From an uncultured Pelagibacteraceae bacterium (GTDB taxonomy: Bacteria > Pseudomonadota > Alphaproteobacteria > Pelagibacterales > Pelagibacteraceae), in contig CACJZK010000002.1 of assembly GCA_902597875.1 (NCBI GenBank), positions 103,078 through 167,077 on the forward strand: 64,000 nucleotides of DNA, in the 5' to 3' direction. How positions within the stretch are numbered: position 1 is the first letter of the stretch; each line of letters opens with the position of its first letter. The translations under genes were made by a program, and so were the position numbers. Below, piece by piece: positions 54,331 through 63,033 of the stretch. The notes under the pieces were generated by a model. It did not search any database and was not told where the DNA came from. It was given only the letters and a program-made list of their open reading frames with translations.

Positions 54331-55314
54331 ATGTCAAATCAAAATATAACTTTAGAAGAAATTATTAAAACTTACAAAAACAATTACTCAAGTATTTTAC
54401 ACGAGTTTATATCGGTACAAAGCGATTTCTTATCTGACATTTATAAAAGATACAACAAGGACTTAGATGCAGCAAATATAGTTTTATATTTTGCAAGAAA
54501 CTTACATGGAAAAACATTAAGAGAAAGAGATAAAGATTTAGATTTTAATATTTCTTTTGAAAAGTTTTGGGAAAATCATGAAAAGACAAAACAAGATAAT
54601 CGTAAGATCATTGATATTGCCCAATCTACAGGTTTACCCAAAGAAACTGCTAGAAGAAAAGTAAATAATCTTATTAGAACAAAGGTTTTGCAAAAAAATA
54701 GAAATTATATTTTTTGGTCTCCGCCTCAGCATGATAAAGAATCATACAATTCTGTTGTGGATAGACAAATTAATCAAATATCTAAACTAGTACAAAATAT
54801 ATCAGTTTATCTTAATATAAAAATTTCTAAAGATAAAATATCAAATGAATTAAAAAAACACTTCTCTTTTTTTTGGTTTCATTATTTATCAACTCAATTA
54901 AAATATTTAAAAATGTGGCAAAAAGAATTGAATGACCTTGAATTAATTTTGATTGGTTTACAATGTGTTATTCAAACAAATTTAGATTTTAAAAAAAATA
55001 ATGTAAAATTTGAGGATCATTTTTTTTCCTCTAAATCTAACCAAATAAAAATTAAACAAAATGATAATTTCTCTGTGAGTGCAACTTCAGTTTCGGAAGT
55101 AACAGGTGTTCCAAGAGCCACTTGTATCAGAAAACTTGATAAATTAAATAAAATGAAAATTATTAAAAAAAATATGAACTCTAAAAGATTCCAAATTGAT
55201 TTAAAAAATTTTCAAAATAATTTATTAAACTCTAAAAAAATTTCGCAAAATACTATAGAAATGTTCAGTGAATTTTATCTTATAGTCTTGAAAGCTTTAA
55301 ATCGTAGAGAATAG
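54331..55314 (+). CDS. unrecognised protein with two tandem winged-helix modules, putative DNA-binding regulator
   Basis: I do not recognise a named family for this 327-residue protein. It contains two helix-turn-helix segments: residues ~92-123 (IIDIAQSTGLPKETARRKV) and ~250-281 (SVSEVTGVPRATCIRKLDKL). Each is followed by a KVLQK/KIIKK turn and a wing-like strand, as in MarR/IclR-type domains. The preceding helices also match in pairs (DLDAANIVLYF with ELNDLELILIG), so the whole protein looks like an internal duplication of ~130 residues. It would be a covalent pseudo-dimer. It has a good promoter and meets a small tail-anchored gene at its 3' end. Confidence 0.7.
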   Translation: MSNQNITLEEIIKTYKNNYSSILHEFISVQSDFLSDIYKRYNKDLDAANIVLYFARNLHGKTLRERDKDLDFNISFEKFWENHEKTKQDNRKIIDIAQSTGLPKETARRKVNNLIRTKVLQKNRNYIFWSPPQHDKESYNSVVDRQINQISKLVQNISVYLNIKISKDKISNELKKHFSFFWFHYLSTQLKYLKMWQKELNDLELILIGLQCVIQTNLDFKKNNVKFEDHFFSSKSNQIKIKQNDNFSVSATSVSEVTGVPRATCIRKLDKLNKMKIIKKNMNSKRFQIDLKNFQNNLLNSKKISQNTIEMFSEFYLIVLKALNRRE

Positions 55315-55316
55315 AA

Positions 55317-55538
55317 TTAAAGAGCTAAAATAACACCAAAAACAGTTACAACTGATACTGCTGCTACTGAGAGAATTATATTTTGGTTTCTCTCTTTTTT
55401 TTTCTCTGTGTTAAGTCTGCTAACTAAATCATTAAGATTAACTTTTGAATTATCCACAGCAGAAATATTATGTTTTTTTCCTGAAAAATAATTATTTTCT
55501 GACTTTTCTTCTAATTTTTCTTTTAATTGTGAACTCAT
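55317..55538 (-). CDS. small C-terminally anchored membrane protein of unknown function
   Basis: The 73-residue protein has a charged soluble part (residues 1-52, Lys/Glu/Asn-rich) and a single hydrophobic segment at the extreme C terminus (residues ~54-73, IILSVAAVSVVTVFGVILAL). That is a tail-anchor topology. No homologous family is recognised. The stop codons of this gene and the winged-helix gene are 2 bp apart on opposite strands. Confidence 0.6.
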   Translation of the reverse strand: MSSQLKEKLEEKSENNYFSGKKHNISAVDNSKVNLNDLVSRLNTEKKKERNQNIILSVAAVSVVTVFGVILAL

Positions 55539-55640
55539 AACTTCAAATCCATTACATCATAAGTAACGAAATAATAAAAGTTTTGTATTGATCAAAATGG
55601 GCTTTTAAAACTTAAAAATAGTCATATTTAATTGAAAAAA

Positions 55641-56753
55641 TTAAAGAAATTTCTCTGGAGAGTAGAATTTAATACTAAATGCGTCAGCTACTGCTTTGCA
55701 GGTTATATTTCCTTTAAAAATATTCAAGCCAGCTAAATAATTTTTATCCTCTTTTAGTATTTTTTCATATCCCTTATCGGCAATTTTAATCAAAAGCGGG
55801 AGCGTGGCTTTATTTAAAGCCATTGTAGAAGTTCTTGGTACACCTCCTGGCATGTTAGCAACACAATAATGAACTACATCATCTACTAAGTATGTTGGGT
55901 TATCGTGTGTAGTAGGTTTGCTTGTTTCGAAACAACCACCTTGATCGATTGCAACATCTACTACGACTGAACCTCTTTTCATGGATTTAATCATTTCTCT
56001 TGTTACTAACTTTGGTGCTTCGGCTCCAGGTATTAAAACACCGCCTATTAAAAGATCACAACTTTTTAAAAGTTTATTTAAATCAGCATTTTTACTATTG
56101 ATTGGTTTTATTTTGTTTCCAAATATTTTTTCTAATTGAGTCAATCTGTCTGCAGATTTATCAACTACATTAACACTTGCTCTCATACCTGTAGCTATTA
56201 AAGCAGCATTCTCCCCCACAACTCCTCCTCCTAAAATAACAACATTAGCTGGTTCGACACCTGGTGCACCACCTAAAAGTAAACCTCTGCCCTTTTGATT
56301 CTTTTCTAGTGAATGAGCACCTGCCTGGATTGACATTCTACCAGCAACAGCACTCATCGGTGCTAATAACGGCAGTCTACCTTGATCGTCTGTTACTGTT
56401 TCATATGCGATACAAATAGATTTTGATTTTATTAATCCATTTGTTAGGTCTTTGCTTGCTGCTAAGTGTAAATAGGTATAAATAATTTGATTTTCTTTAA
56501 TCATCTCAATTTCACTTTTTTGAGGTTCTTTAACTTTTACAATTAATTCTGAGTTCTTAAAAATCTCTGAAGCTTTTTTTTCAATTTTAGCTCCTGCATT
56601 TTTATAATCATCATTAGTAAAACCTGCCTCAAAACCTCCATTGGACTCGACAAAAATCTCATGTCCTTTGTTATGTAAAAGTTTTACGCTTTCTGGTGTT
56701 AATCCGATTCTATGTTCTTGTGACTTAATTTCTTTGGGTACGCCTATACGCAT
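55641..56753 (-). CDS. ald: alanine dehydrogenase
   Basis: The 370-residue enzyme oxidatively deaminates L-alanine to pyruvate and ammonia with NAD. It has the N-terminal MRIGVPKEIKSQEHRIGLTP, VKVKEPQ, TYLHLAA, the nucleotide-binding VVILGGGVVGENAA and the VVDVAIDQGGCFETS block. It lies directly after the omega-aminotransferase gene on the same strand. That enzyme would make alanine from pyruvate, so Ald regenerates the acceptor and releases the nitrogen. This pairing is known from taurine degradation. Confidence 0.95.
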   Translation of the reverse strand: MRIGVPKEIKSQEHRIGLTPESVKLLHNKGHEIFVESNGGFEAGFTNDDYKNAGAKIEKKASEIFKNSELIVKVKEPQKSEIEMIKENQIIYTYLHLAASKDLTNGLIKSKSICIAYETVTDDQGRLPLLAPMSAVAGRMSIQAGAHSLEKNQKGRGLLLGGAPGVEPANVVILGGGVVGENAALIATGMRASVNVVDKSADRLTQLEKIFGNKIKPINSKNADLNKLLKSCDLLIGGVLIPGAEAPKLVTREMIKSMKRGSVVVDVAIDQGGCFETSKPTTHDNPTYLVDDVVHYCVANMPGGVPRTSTMALNKATLPLLIKIADKGYEKILKEDKNYLAGLNIFKGNITCKAVADAFSIKFYSPEKFL

Positions 56754-58097
56754 TTACGACTTTATATAATTAGAAATTCCAGTTCTTAATTTTTCGATAA
56801 TTTCATCTATATGTTTTTTTTCACATATAAATTGAGGAGCAATGATTATGTTATCTCCGGTATTTTTAAAATTTACCCCTGCATCATAGCAATGTTTAAA
56901 GGTTTGAAAACCTGCTTTTCCTGGCTTTTCCTTCATTCTCATCTCAATTCCACCCATCATTCCATAACCTCTTATACTAACTACTTCTTTTAAATCTTTT
57001 AGAGATTGCAAGCCATCTTGCAAATAAGGCGACATTTCCTTTGCTCTCTTAAAAATATCTTCTTTATCAAAAATATCTTGAACTGCTAAAGCAGCCGCAA
57101 CGGCTACAGGTATTCCAGAATAAGTATACCCATGAAATAGTTCTGGGGTTCCCTCAGGAGCTGAAGATGCGTCTAAAACTGAGTCATAAATTTCTTCTTT
57201 AACTGCTACCACTCCCATAGGAACAACTCCATTAGTTGTGGCTTTAGCCATAGTCATTATATCAGGTGTTACATTCCATTCCTGCGCAGCAAAAGCTGAT
57301 CCAGTTCTTCCCCATCCAGTAATAACTTCATCAAAAATTAAAAGTATTCCATGCTTATTACAAATTTCTCTTATTCTTTTTAAGTATCCTTTAGGAGGTA
57401 CTAAAGTTCCGGTTGATCCAGCAATTGGTTCAATTATACAGGCTGCTATATTTTCTCCTCCAAAATTCATCGCTATTCTTTCTAAATCTTCGGCCATCTC
57501 TACCCCTGTATCAGGTTGACCTTTGACAAATTTATGTTCTGGTAAATGAGTATGACGCATATGTTGAACACCAGGCATCAATACACTTGCAAAAGTTTTA
57601 ACATTATTAATCATCCCCCCTACTGTTGTTGCACCAATATTCATGCCATGATAGCCTCTTTCACGACCAACAAATCTAAACCTTTTTGAGTCTCCTTTGG
57701 CTCTATGGTAAGCTATAGAAATTTTTATAGCCGTTTCAACAGCTGTCGAGCCACATATTGTATAAAATATCCTATTTATTCCTTCGGGTGTTTTTTTTGC
57801 TATTCTTGTAGCTAATTCAAAAGAACCTCCATATCCTTGGTTGAAGGGTTGACAATAATCTAATTTATCTAATTGTTTTGATACTGCTTCTGTAATTTCT
57901 TTTCTTCCATGCCCAAGAGGGTTGCAAAACAGTCCTGAGCTTGCATCAATCATTTTTTTTCCCTCATGATTAGTAAGGTAAACACCCTTTGCGTCTGTAA
58001 TAAGTCTAGGATTTTTTTTAAAACTTTTATTATCAGTAAAGGGCATCCAATGCTCATTTAATGAATTAGGTATATTAGTTCTATTAGAGGAACTCAT
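56754..58097 (-). CDS. class III omega-aminotransferase, probable taurine:pyruvate (or beta-alanine:pyruvate) aminotransferase
   Basis: The 447-residue PLP enzyme has HWMPFTDNKSFKKNPR at the N terminus, ICGSTAVETAIKIA-type phosphate binding (TICGSTAVETAIKIS), GRERGYHG, LLIFDEVITGWGRTG with the cofactor Asp, and MAKATTNGVVPMG with the Schiff-base Lys. The closest pattern is beta-alanine/omega-amino acid:pyruvate transaminases. Co-location with alanine dehydrogenase, a taurine-type ABC transporter and Pta makes taurine:pyruvate transamination (Tpa) the leading idea. The exact amine is inferred from context. Confidence 0.75.
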   Translation of the reverse strand: MSSSNRTNIPNSLNEHWMPFTDNKSFKKNPRLITDAKGVYLTNHEGKKMIDASSGLFCNPLGHGRKEITEAVSKQLDKLDYCQPFNQGYGGSFELATRIAKKTPEGINRIFYTICGSTAVETAIKISIAYHRAKGDSKRFRFVGRERGYHGMNIGATTVGGMINNVKTFASVLMPGVQHMRHTHLPEHKFVKGQPDTGVEMAEDLERIAMNFGGENIAACIIEPIAGSTGTLVPPKGYLKRIREICNKHGILLIFDEVITGWGRTGSAFAAQEWNVTPDIMTMAKATTNGVVPMGVVAVKEEIYDSVLDASSAPEGTPELFHGYTYSGIPVAVAAALAVQDIFDKEDIFKRAKEMSPYLQDGLQSLKDLKEVVSIRGYGMMGGIEMRMKEKPGKAGFQTFKHCYDAGVNFKNTGDNIIIAPQFICEKKHIDEIIEKLRTGISNYIKS

Positions 58098-58295
58098 AGA
58101 TTAAATTAGTAGACATTTGTTAAATTAAATCAAGAATTATTGTATACAACTGTAGATTGAACCTAAAAAGAACACCTTCGATCTTATAATTTAGAAGGGG
58201 TTGAAAAGTAGGCGTGTGTAAAAAACTCAAGCTTGCTATTTACTTAACTTGAATTTTAATTTTTAATCTTAGTAATTAACAAACTAAGGGGATAT
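58098..58295. promoter_or_regulatory. divergent control region between the aminotransferase-ald unit and tauABC
   Basis: This is the longest intergenic gap (198 bp). It holds a perfect 10-bp palindrome TTGTATACAA (58140-58149) resembling GntR-type operators, and a TATAAT (58185-58190) without a good -35. There is an inverted pair TCAAG/CTTGA (58227-58231, 58248-58252). A 6-bp hairpin (58268-58273 with 58283-58288) has a right arm that covers part of the tauA Shine-Dalgarno AGGGG (58287-58291). Regulation by a protein and by mRNA structure is suggested, not shown. Confidence 0.45.
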
Positions 58296-59231
58296 ATGAA
58301 AAAAATAATAAGCACAGTTCTTGGGATTTTATTTGCGTTTACTCTAAACGCTTCAGTGGCTAATGCAGCTTCAGAAGTAAGAGTAGCGTACTTTTTGGAA
58401 TGGCCATCTCCAAATCTTGAGGACATGAACAAAAAAGCATATTCAAAAGCACTTGGTGTGCCGGTTAAGTGGACTAACTTTACGAACGGTGTAGCGATGA
58501 CAGATGCTATGTTAGCAGGAGATATAGATATCTCTTACTCTCAAGGTTTAATGCCTTACATTAACGCTGTTAAAGCAAAAGCACCTATTAGTTTAGTAGA
58601 TGTCGCAATGGAGTATGGTATGGGAGGAACAACATGTGTTACTTCTAACAAATCTGGTATTACTAAAGCTAACGCTTCTGAACTTGAAGGTAAAAAAGTT
58701 GCCGTTCCACTAGGAACTATGGCTGAATATGTTTTTACAGAAAGTATGAAGATAGTTGGAGCTGATAGAAAAAAAATGGATGTTATTGCAATGGACCCGG
58801 AAGAAGGGGCAGCTGCACTAGTAAGTGGCGATGTTGTAATGGCATGTCTATTTGGAGGTAATTCTATCAAATCTGCTACATCTGTAGGTAAAAGACTTTT
58901 AACTGTAGATGAAGCACGTGCTGGCGGTATTATGGGTATAGATATCGTTTCTGTTACAAATAAATTTATGAAAGAAAATCCAGGAATGGTTAAATCTTTT
59001 GTAGAATTAACGCACGAAGCTAATGAAAGATACAGAAATGGAAAAAGTGATTTAAAAGCTATGTCAAAAGAGTCAGAAATGAAAGTTGCTGACATGAAAG
59101 ATACATTAAGTGGCTTTAAATTTTTAACTCCAAAAGAAACTAAAAAATCTATGAAGAGAGGAAATCTTTCAAAATTCTTGAAAGGATTTGATACTCCAAG
59201 AGGTACAGTAACTACTAAGTTTTTACCGTAG
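58296..59231 (+). CDS. tauA: taurine/sulfonate-type ABC transporter periplasmic binding protein
   Basis: The 311-residue protein has a signal peptide (residues 1-24, ending SVANAA) and a NMT1/TauA-type periplasmic fold. RVAYFLEWPSPN opens the mature protein, DAMLAGDIDISYSQGLMP and EGKKVAVPLGTMAEYVF follow, and GDVVMACLFGGNS lines the second lobe. It would capture taurine or a related sulfonate/amine. It leads the transporter operon behind a strong AAGGGG ribosome site and is separated from tauB by a terminator-like hairpin, which fits the usual excess of binding protein. Ligand identity is inferred. Confidence 0.85.
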   Translation: MKKIISTVLGILFAFTLNASVANAASEVRVAYFLEWPSPNLEDMNKKAYSKALGVPVKWTNFTNGVAMTDAMLAGDIDISYSQGLMPYINAVKAKAPISLVDVAMEYGMGGTTCVTSNKSGITKANASELEGKKVAVPLGTMAEYVFTESMKIVGADRKKMDVIAMDPEEGAAALVSGDVVMACLFGGNSIKSATSVGKRLLTVDEARAGGIMGIDIVSVTNKFMKENPGMVKSFVELTHEANERYRNGKSDLKAMSKESEMKVADMKDTLSGFKFLTPKETKKSMKRGNLSKFLKGFDTPRGTVTTKFLP

Positions 59232-59249
59232 TTCTTGAGAAAAAATTAT

Positions 59250-59284
59250 AGGCACCAATTAAATTAATTGGTGCCTATTTTTTT
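59250..59284 (+). terminator. intra-operon hairpin/terminator between tauA and tauB
   Basis: Perfect 11-bp arms (59250-59260 and 59266-59276) with a 5-nt loop are followed by a T-rich tract, the best terminator-like structure in the window. Placed after tauA, it may stop most transcripts or stabilise the tauA mRNA, lowering tauBC expression relative to tauA. Confidence 0.75.
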
Positions 59285-59310
59285 ATAGAAATATTTTATA
59301 TAGTTATCTT

Positions 59311-60108
59311 ATGAGCGATCTAATTTCTCAAAATCTAAATATGATTTTCAAAACTCCAAAAGGAGAAACTGTTCACGCTCTTAAAGATTTAAATTTCACA
59401 ATAAAAAAAGGAGAATTGCTTACTGTCCTAGGTCCATCTGGGTGTGGAAAAACTACTTTATTAAATATAGCAGCTGGATTTATTCGTCCCACTTCAGGAA
59501 AAATTATTCTAAACAAAAAAGAAATTAATGGCCCAGGTGTTGATAGAGGAATGGTATTCCAGCAAGGGGCGTTATTTGAGTGGTTGACAGTAGCAGAAAA
59601 TGTAAATTTTGGTTTAAGAATGAAAAATCAAAACCAAACTGAAACTCAAAAAAAAGTCGATGAATGGTTAGATATTGTTGGTTTAAAAGGTTTTGGAAAT
59701 ACCCCAACCTATCAATTATCAGGAGGCATGCAACAAAGAGTAGCTTTAGCTAGGTGTTTAATAAATGATCCTGATTTAATTTTAATGGACGAACCTTTAG
59801 GAGCTCTAGATGCTTTAACTAGAGAGAAAATGCAATCGTTAGTTCTTAAAATTTGGAAAGAAACTGGAAAAACAATTATTCTTATCACTCATTCGGTTGA
59901 AGAGGCCTTGCTTCTTGGGGAAAAAGTTTACGTGATGGCCCCTAGACCAGGAAGAATTCATAAAGAATATAAATTACCTTTTGCATCAATGGGGCTTAAG
60001 GGAGATTTAAGAGAAATTAAAAATAATCATGAATTTGTATCCAAAAGAGAGGAAATACTCTCAATGATTTGGAATATGGAAGAAGAAATTATGGGGAAAG
60101 ATATTTAA
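59311..60108 (+). CDS. tauB: taurine/sulfonate-type ABC transporter ATP-binding protein
   Basis: The 265-residue ATPase has Walker A LGPSGCGKTTLL, the Q-loop VFQQGALFEW, the signature LSGGMQQRVALAR, Walker B LILMDEPLGALD and the H-loop ITHSVEEA. It fits the nitrate/sulfonate/taurine (TauB/SsuB) group. It powers the permease encoded immediately downstream, where the start follows the stop directly. Its start lies just after the tauA hairpin. Confidence 0.92.
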   Translation: MSDLISQNLNMIFKTPKGETVHALKDLNFTIKKGELLTVLGPSGCGKTTLLNIAAGFIRPTSGKIILNKKEINGPGVDRGMVFQQGALFEWLTVAENVNFGLRMKNQNQTETQKKVDEWLDIVGLKGFGNTPTYQLSGGMQQRVALARCLINDPDLILMDEPLGALDALTREKMQSLVLKIWKETGKTIILITHSVEEALLLGEKVYVMAPRPGRIHKEYKLPFASMGLKGDLREIKNNHEFVSKREEILSMIWNMEEEIMGKDI

Positions 60109-62019
60109 ATGATTACTGCTTTTCTAACATTTTTATTCTTCTTCGCAATTATTGGGTGCATTTTATACGGAAGAAAATTAATAAGAACAGAAAAAATAGA
60201 TGCAGTTTTTGGAAACCCTGAGAGAGCTAAAGGGGGTGTACATTGGGTGATTGTAGGAAGTAGTTTTTTACTTCTAGTGTGGCTTTACTACTCATGGGAT
60301 ATAGCTAAATCATTCTTTCCAAGGTCAGCGAATGAACTTTGTCAGGTTGGAAAAGTAAATGAGTCTCTCCTTTCACTAAAATATCTTTTTCCAATCAAAG
60401 AACGTCAACTTAAGAGTACTTCTGTAATCAAAACTGAAACAGAAAATTTAAATAAAATATTATTAGAAATTGATAAAACGGATAAAGTAAATAGCCAAGA
60501 TAAAGTTAAACTGATCAATTTTATAAATAAAACAAAAAATTCCATTCCATTGCTTACAAATGAAAATCTCTTAAATAATGAAACAAAAAGCAAAATTGGA
60601 ATAATAACTGATAAGATCAATAATTTAACAGATAAATTTACTAGAAGTGATTATCCAAATGAGAGTCCTGAAGAAGAAATTAAAAGAATTGATGCTGCAA
60701 AAAAAGAAGGTAATTGGAGTTCCTCTAGTACGTCAATAGAAAATACTATTGAAATTCCATCAATACCTAAGACAAAAAGAGGTCTAAAATTCCAAGCTGC
60801 AGCAGTTGAACTAAACGCGATAAGTGATGAATTTTTTGAGCTAAGAAATCATAATGAGCAATATTCTTCCTTATTAGAAAACCTTAAAAAGGAAATTAAA
60901 GATTTCAGATCACAATTTGACTCTGCTGAAGACATTACCTCATCGTTTGCTAAAGATATACTTAAAATTGCAAGACGAATTGAGTATGCAAGTATTTTTC
61001 CGCCTAATACTTTAAAAGATATGCAAGGATCAATAGAAAATTTTGATAAAGCCCAAAAAAAAGAACAAGGTGGCTTGAGATGGGTTGATATTCTTCTTTT
61101 TCCATCTGGAACTATTATTTCGAGTGGCCCTAGTTGTTCTGAACAAGGATCTGGTAGATGGCTACCAAAACCCTCTGATACGGTAAATAAATTTGCTTTA
61201 ATGTTAAATCCTAAAGTCGGGTTTAAGCAAATTCCATTAATTTGGTATGAGATGATGGATGTAAGTAAAATAGTTGGTTTTATTTTACCTGATTGGATCG
61301 CTGATATTTTGCCTGGAGAATATCCTGTTCATAATGAAAAAGGTGAAGTCAAACCAAACTTTAAGAGTAAAGTTTTAAGTTTTGTAACTGGTGACTTTAA
61401 ATTATTTAAAATACCTATTCCAACCGGACATATTTGGGACTCCTTTTTAAGAGTTTTTCTTGGATTGGTAGCTGGAATAATAGTTGGAGTACCATTGGGA
61501 CTATTTATGGGTTTAAATAGATTTGCCAAAGGATTTTTTGATCCCTTAATTGAATTATATAGACCGGTGCCTCCATTAGCTTGGGCGCCCTTAGTGATAT
61601 CTGTTTTAGGTATAGATAATTTGGGTAAAGTTTTTTTATTATTTATGGTTTCATTATCTATTATGATAATTTCAGCGAGGGCAGGAGCATCGGGAACTCA
61701 ACTATCCAAAATTCACGCCGCTCATTCTCTAGGTGCATCTAGATGGCAAATTCTAAGACATGTTATATTTCCAAATTCACTTCCTGAAATTTTAACTGGT
61801 ATAAGAGTTGCAACAGGAATGTGTTGGGGGACTTTGGTAGCTGCAGAATTTCTTGCAGGTACTACAGGAGTTGGTTTCGTTGAAAATGTTGCAAAAAAAT
61901 ACTTCCAGTATGAGGTGATATGGATAACAATTTTTATTATGGGAATGCTTGGATTAATTTTTGATATAACAATAAGAAAAATAATAGATAAGACTATTCC
62001 TTGGCGTGGAAAAGGTTAA
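60109..62019 (+). CDS. TauC/SsuC-type ABC permease with a ~270-residue helical insertion
   Basis: At 636 residues this is more than twice the usual TauC length (~280). Two membrane spans (residues ~4-20 and ~45-65) are followed by a long, charged, coiled-coil-like region (~75-340). The normal family sequence then resumes with RWLPKPSDTVNKFALML (351 on) and the permease core from ~440. The core includes RVFLGLVAGIIVGVPLG and the EAA-loop AAHSLGASRWQILRHVIFP that docks on TauB. The frame is intact and overlaps nothing, so this is an insertion within one gene, not two genes read together. Function of the insert is unknown. Confidence 0.85.
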   Translation: MITAFLTFLFFFAIIGCILYGRKLIRTEKIDAVFGNPERAKGGVHWVIVGSSFLLLVWLYYSWDIAKSFFPRSANELCQVGKVNESLLSLKYLFPIKERQLKSTSVIKTETENLNKILLEIDKTDKVNSQDKVKLINFINKTKNSIPLLTNENLLNNETKSKIGIITDKINNLTDKFTRSDYPNESPEEEIKRIDAAKKEGNWSSSSTSIENTIEIPSIPKTKRGLKFQAAAVELNAISDEFFELRNHNEQYSSLLENLKKEIKDFRSQFDSAEDITSSFAKDILKIARRIEYASIFPPNTLKDMQGSIENFDKAQKKEQGGLRWVDILLFPSGTIISSGPSCSEQGSGRWLPKPSDTVNKFALMLNPKVGFKQIPLIWYEMMDVSKIVGFILPDWIADILPGEYPVHNEKGEVKPNFKSKVLSFVTGDFKLFKIPIPTGHIWDSFLRVFLGLVAGIIVGVPLGLFMGLNRFAKGFFDPLIELYRPVPPLAWAPLVISVLGIDNLGKVFLLFMVSLSIMIISARAGASGTQLSKIHAAHSLGASRWQILRHVIFPNSLPEILTGIRVATGMCWGTLVAAEFLAGTTGVGFVENVAKKYFQYEVIWITIFIMGMLGLIFDITIRKIIDKTIPWRGKG

Positions 62020-62022
62020 ATA

Positions 62023-63033
62023 TTGAAAAAAAAAATTTTAGAAAAAATAGTTCGCAAAATTTTTATTAGACACGGCTTGATATCAAACCACGCTAAAATT
62101 TGCGCAAAATATATAATTGATGCTGAATTATTCGGTGAAAATTCACACGGATTGTCGAGGTTAAAGATGTACTGCGACAGAATTAAAAAAAAACTTATTA
62201 ATCCAAAGCCAAAGATAAAGATTAAAAAGATATCAAACTCTGTTTCTTATATAGATGCTAACAACAGTATTGGTTTTGTTGCTGCAGATATTGGAATAAA
62301 AAAAGCAATTCAACATGCAAAAAAATCAGGAATTGGTTTGGTAGGAATAAGAAGAAGCAATCACTACGGGCTATCAAGATTTTATGCTAATCAAGCTGTA
62401 AAAAAAAATATAATGGTTTGGTGTTTTACAAATGCACCACCAGCTATTGCTCCTTATGGTACAAGAAAATCTCTTTTTGGAACTAATCCAATTTGTTTTG
62501 GAACTCCATCAGGAAATAAAATTCCATTCATATTAGATATGTCTACTTCAAAAATTAATCGTGGAAAAATAAGAAGAGCACAAAAATTAGGTTTAAAAAT
62601 TCCGTATGGTGTTGCATTGGATAGAAGTGGAAAAATAACAACAAATGCTCATCACGCAATTCACGGAACACAATTACCCATAGCAGGTTTTAAAGGTTCT
62701 GGTCTCGCTTGGATGGTAGACATATTAAGCGGGGTATTAACGGGCTCAAGCCATGGAGGAAAAACTAAGGATCCATTTGATGATTTTTCTGGTCCTCAAA
62801 ATATGGGTCATTTATTTATAACAGTTAATCCTAAGATTTTTGTTGGAAAAAATTACATCAAAGAAATAAAAAAAAATATTAAATTGATTAAAAAACTTCC
62901 TAAAGCTAAAGGTTTTAAAAACATAAATTTTCCTGGTGAGAGGAAAAATTATCTCTATAAAAAGAACTTAAAAAGAGATATAGCTTTACCATCAAAAATT
63001 TTACAAGAAATAAAAAAATTAGATGCTTTCTGA
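62023..63033 (+). CDS. Ldh_2-family malate/L-lactate/sulfolactate-type dehydrogenase
   Basis: This 336-residue NAD(P)-dependent enzyme has the family blocks GENSHGLSRL, RRSNHYGLSRFYA (catalytic His), APYGTRKSLFGTNPICFGTP and GFKGSGLAWMVDILSGVLTG. Family members use malate, lactate, ureidoglycolate, (R)-sulfolactate (ComC) and others. Placed between a sulfonate transporter and Pta, a sulfo-substrate such as sulfolactate is a reasonable idea but unproven. The start is TTG 62023, 3 bp after the permease stop; the stop overlaps pta by 11 nt. Confidence 0.82.
   Translation: MKKKILEKIVRKIFIRHGLISNHAKICAKYIIDAELFGENSHGLSRLKMYCDRIKKKLINPKPKIKIKKISNSVSYIDANNSIGFVAADIGIKKAIQHAKKSGIGLVGIRRSNHYGLSRFYANQAVKKNIMVWCFTNAPPAIAPYGTRKSLFGTNPICFGTPSGNKIPFILDMSTSKINRGKIRRAQKLGLKIPYGVALDRSGKITTNAHHAIHGTQLPIAGFKGSGLAWMVDILSGVLTGSSHGGKTKDPFDDFSGPQNMGHLFITVNPKIFVGKNYIKEIKKNIKLIKKLPKAKGFKNINFPGERKNYLYKKNLKRDIALPSKILQEIKKLDAF

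Noticed and set aside
58157..58190. TTGAAC plus TATAAT as a sigma-70 promoter of tauA
   Set aside because: The spacer would be 22 bp, too long for a functional pair; only the -10-like box is kept as suggestive.
58556..59095. 179-residue minus-strand frame opposite tauA
   Set aside because: It is antisense to a clear periplasmic binding protein gene; its residue makeup mirrors the complement of Lys/Ala-rich codons.
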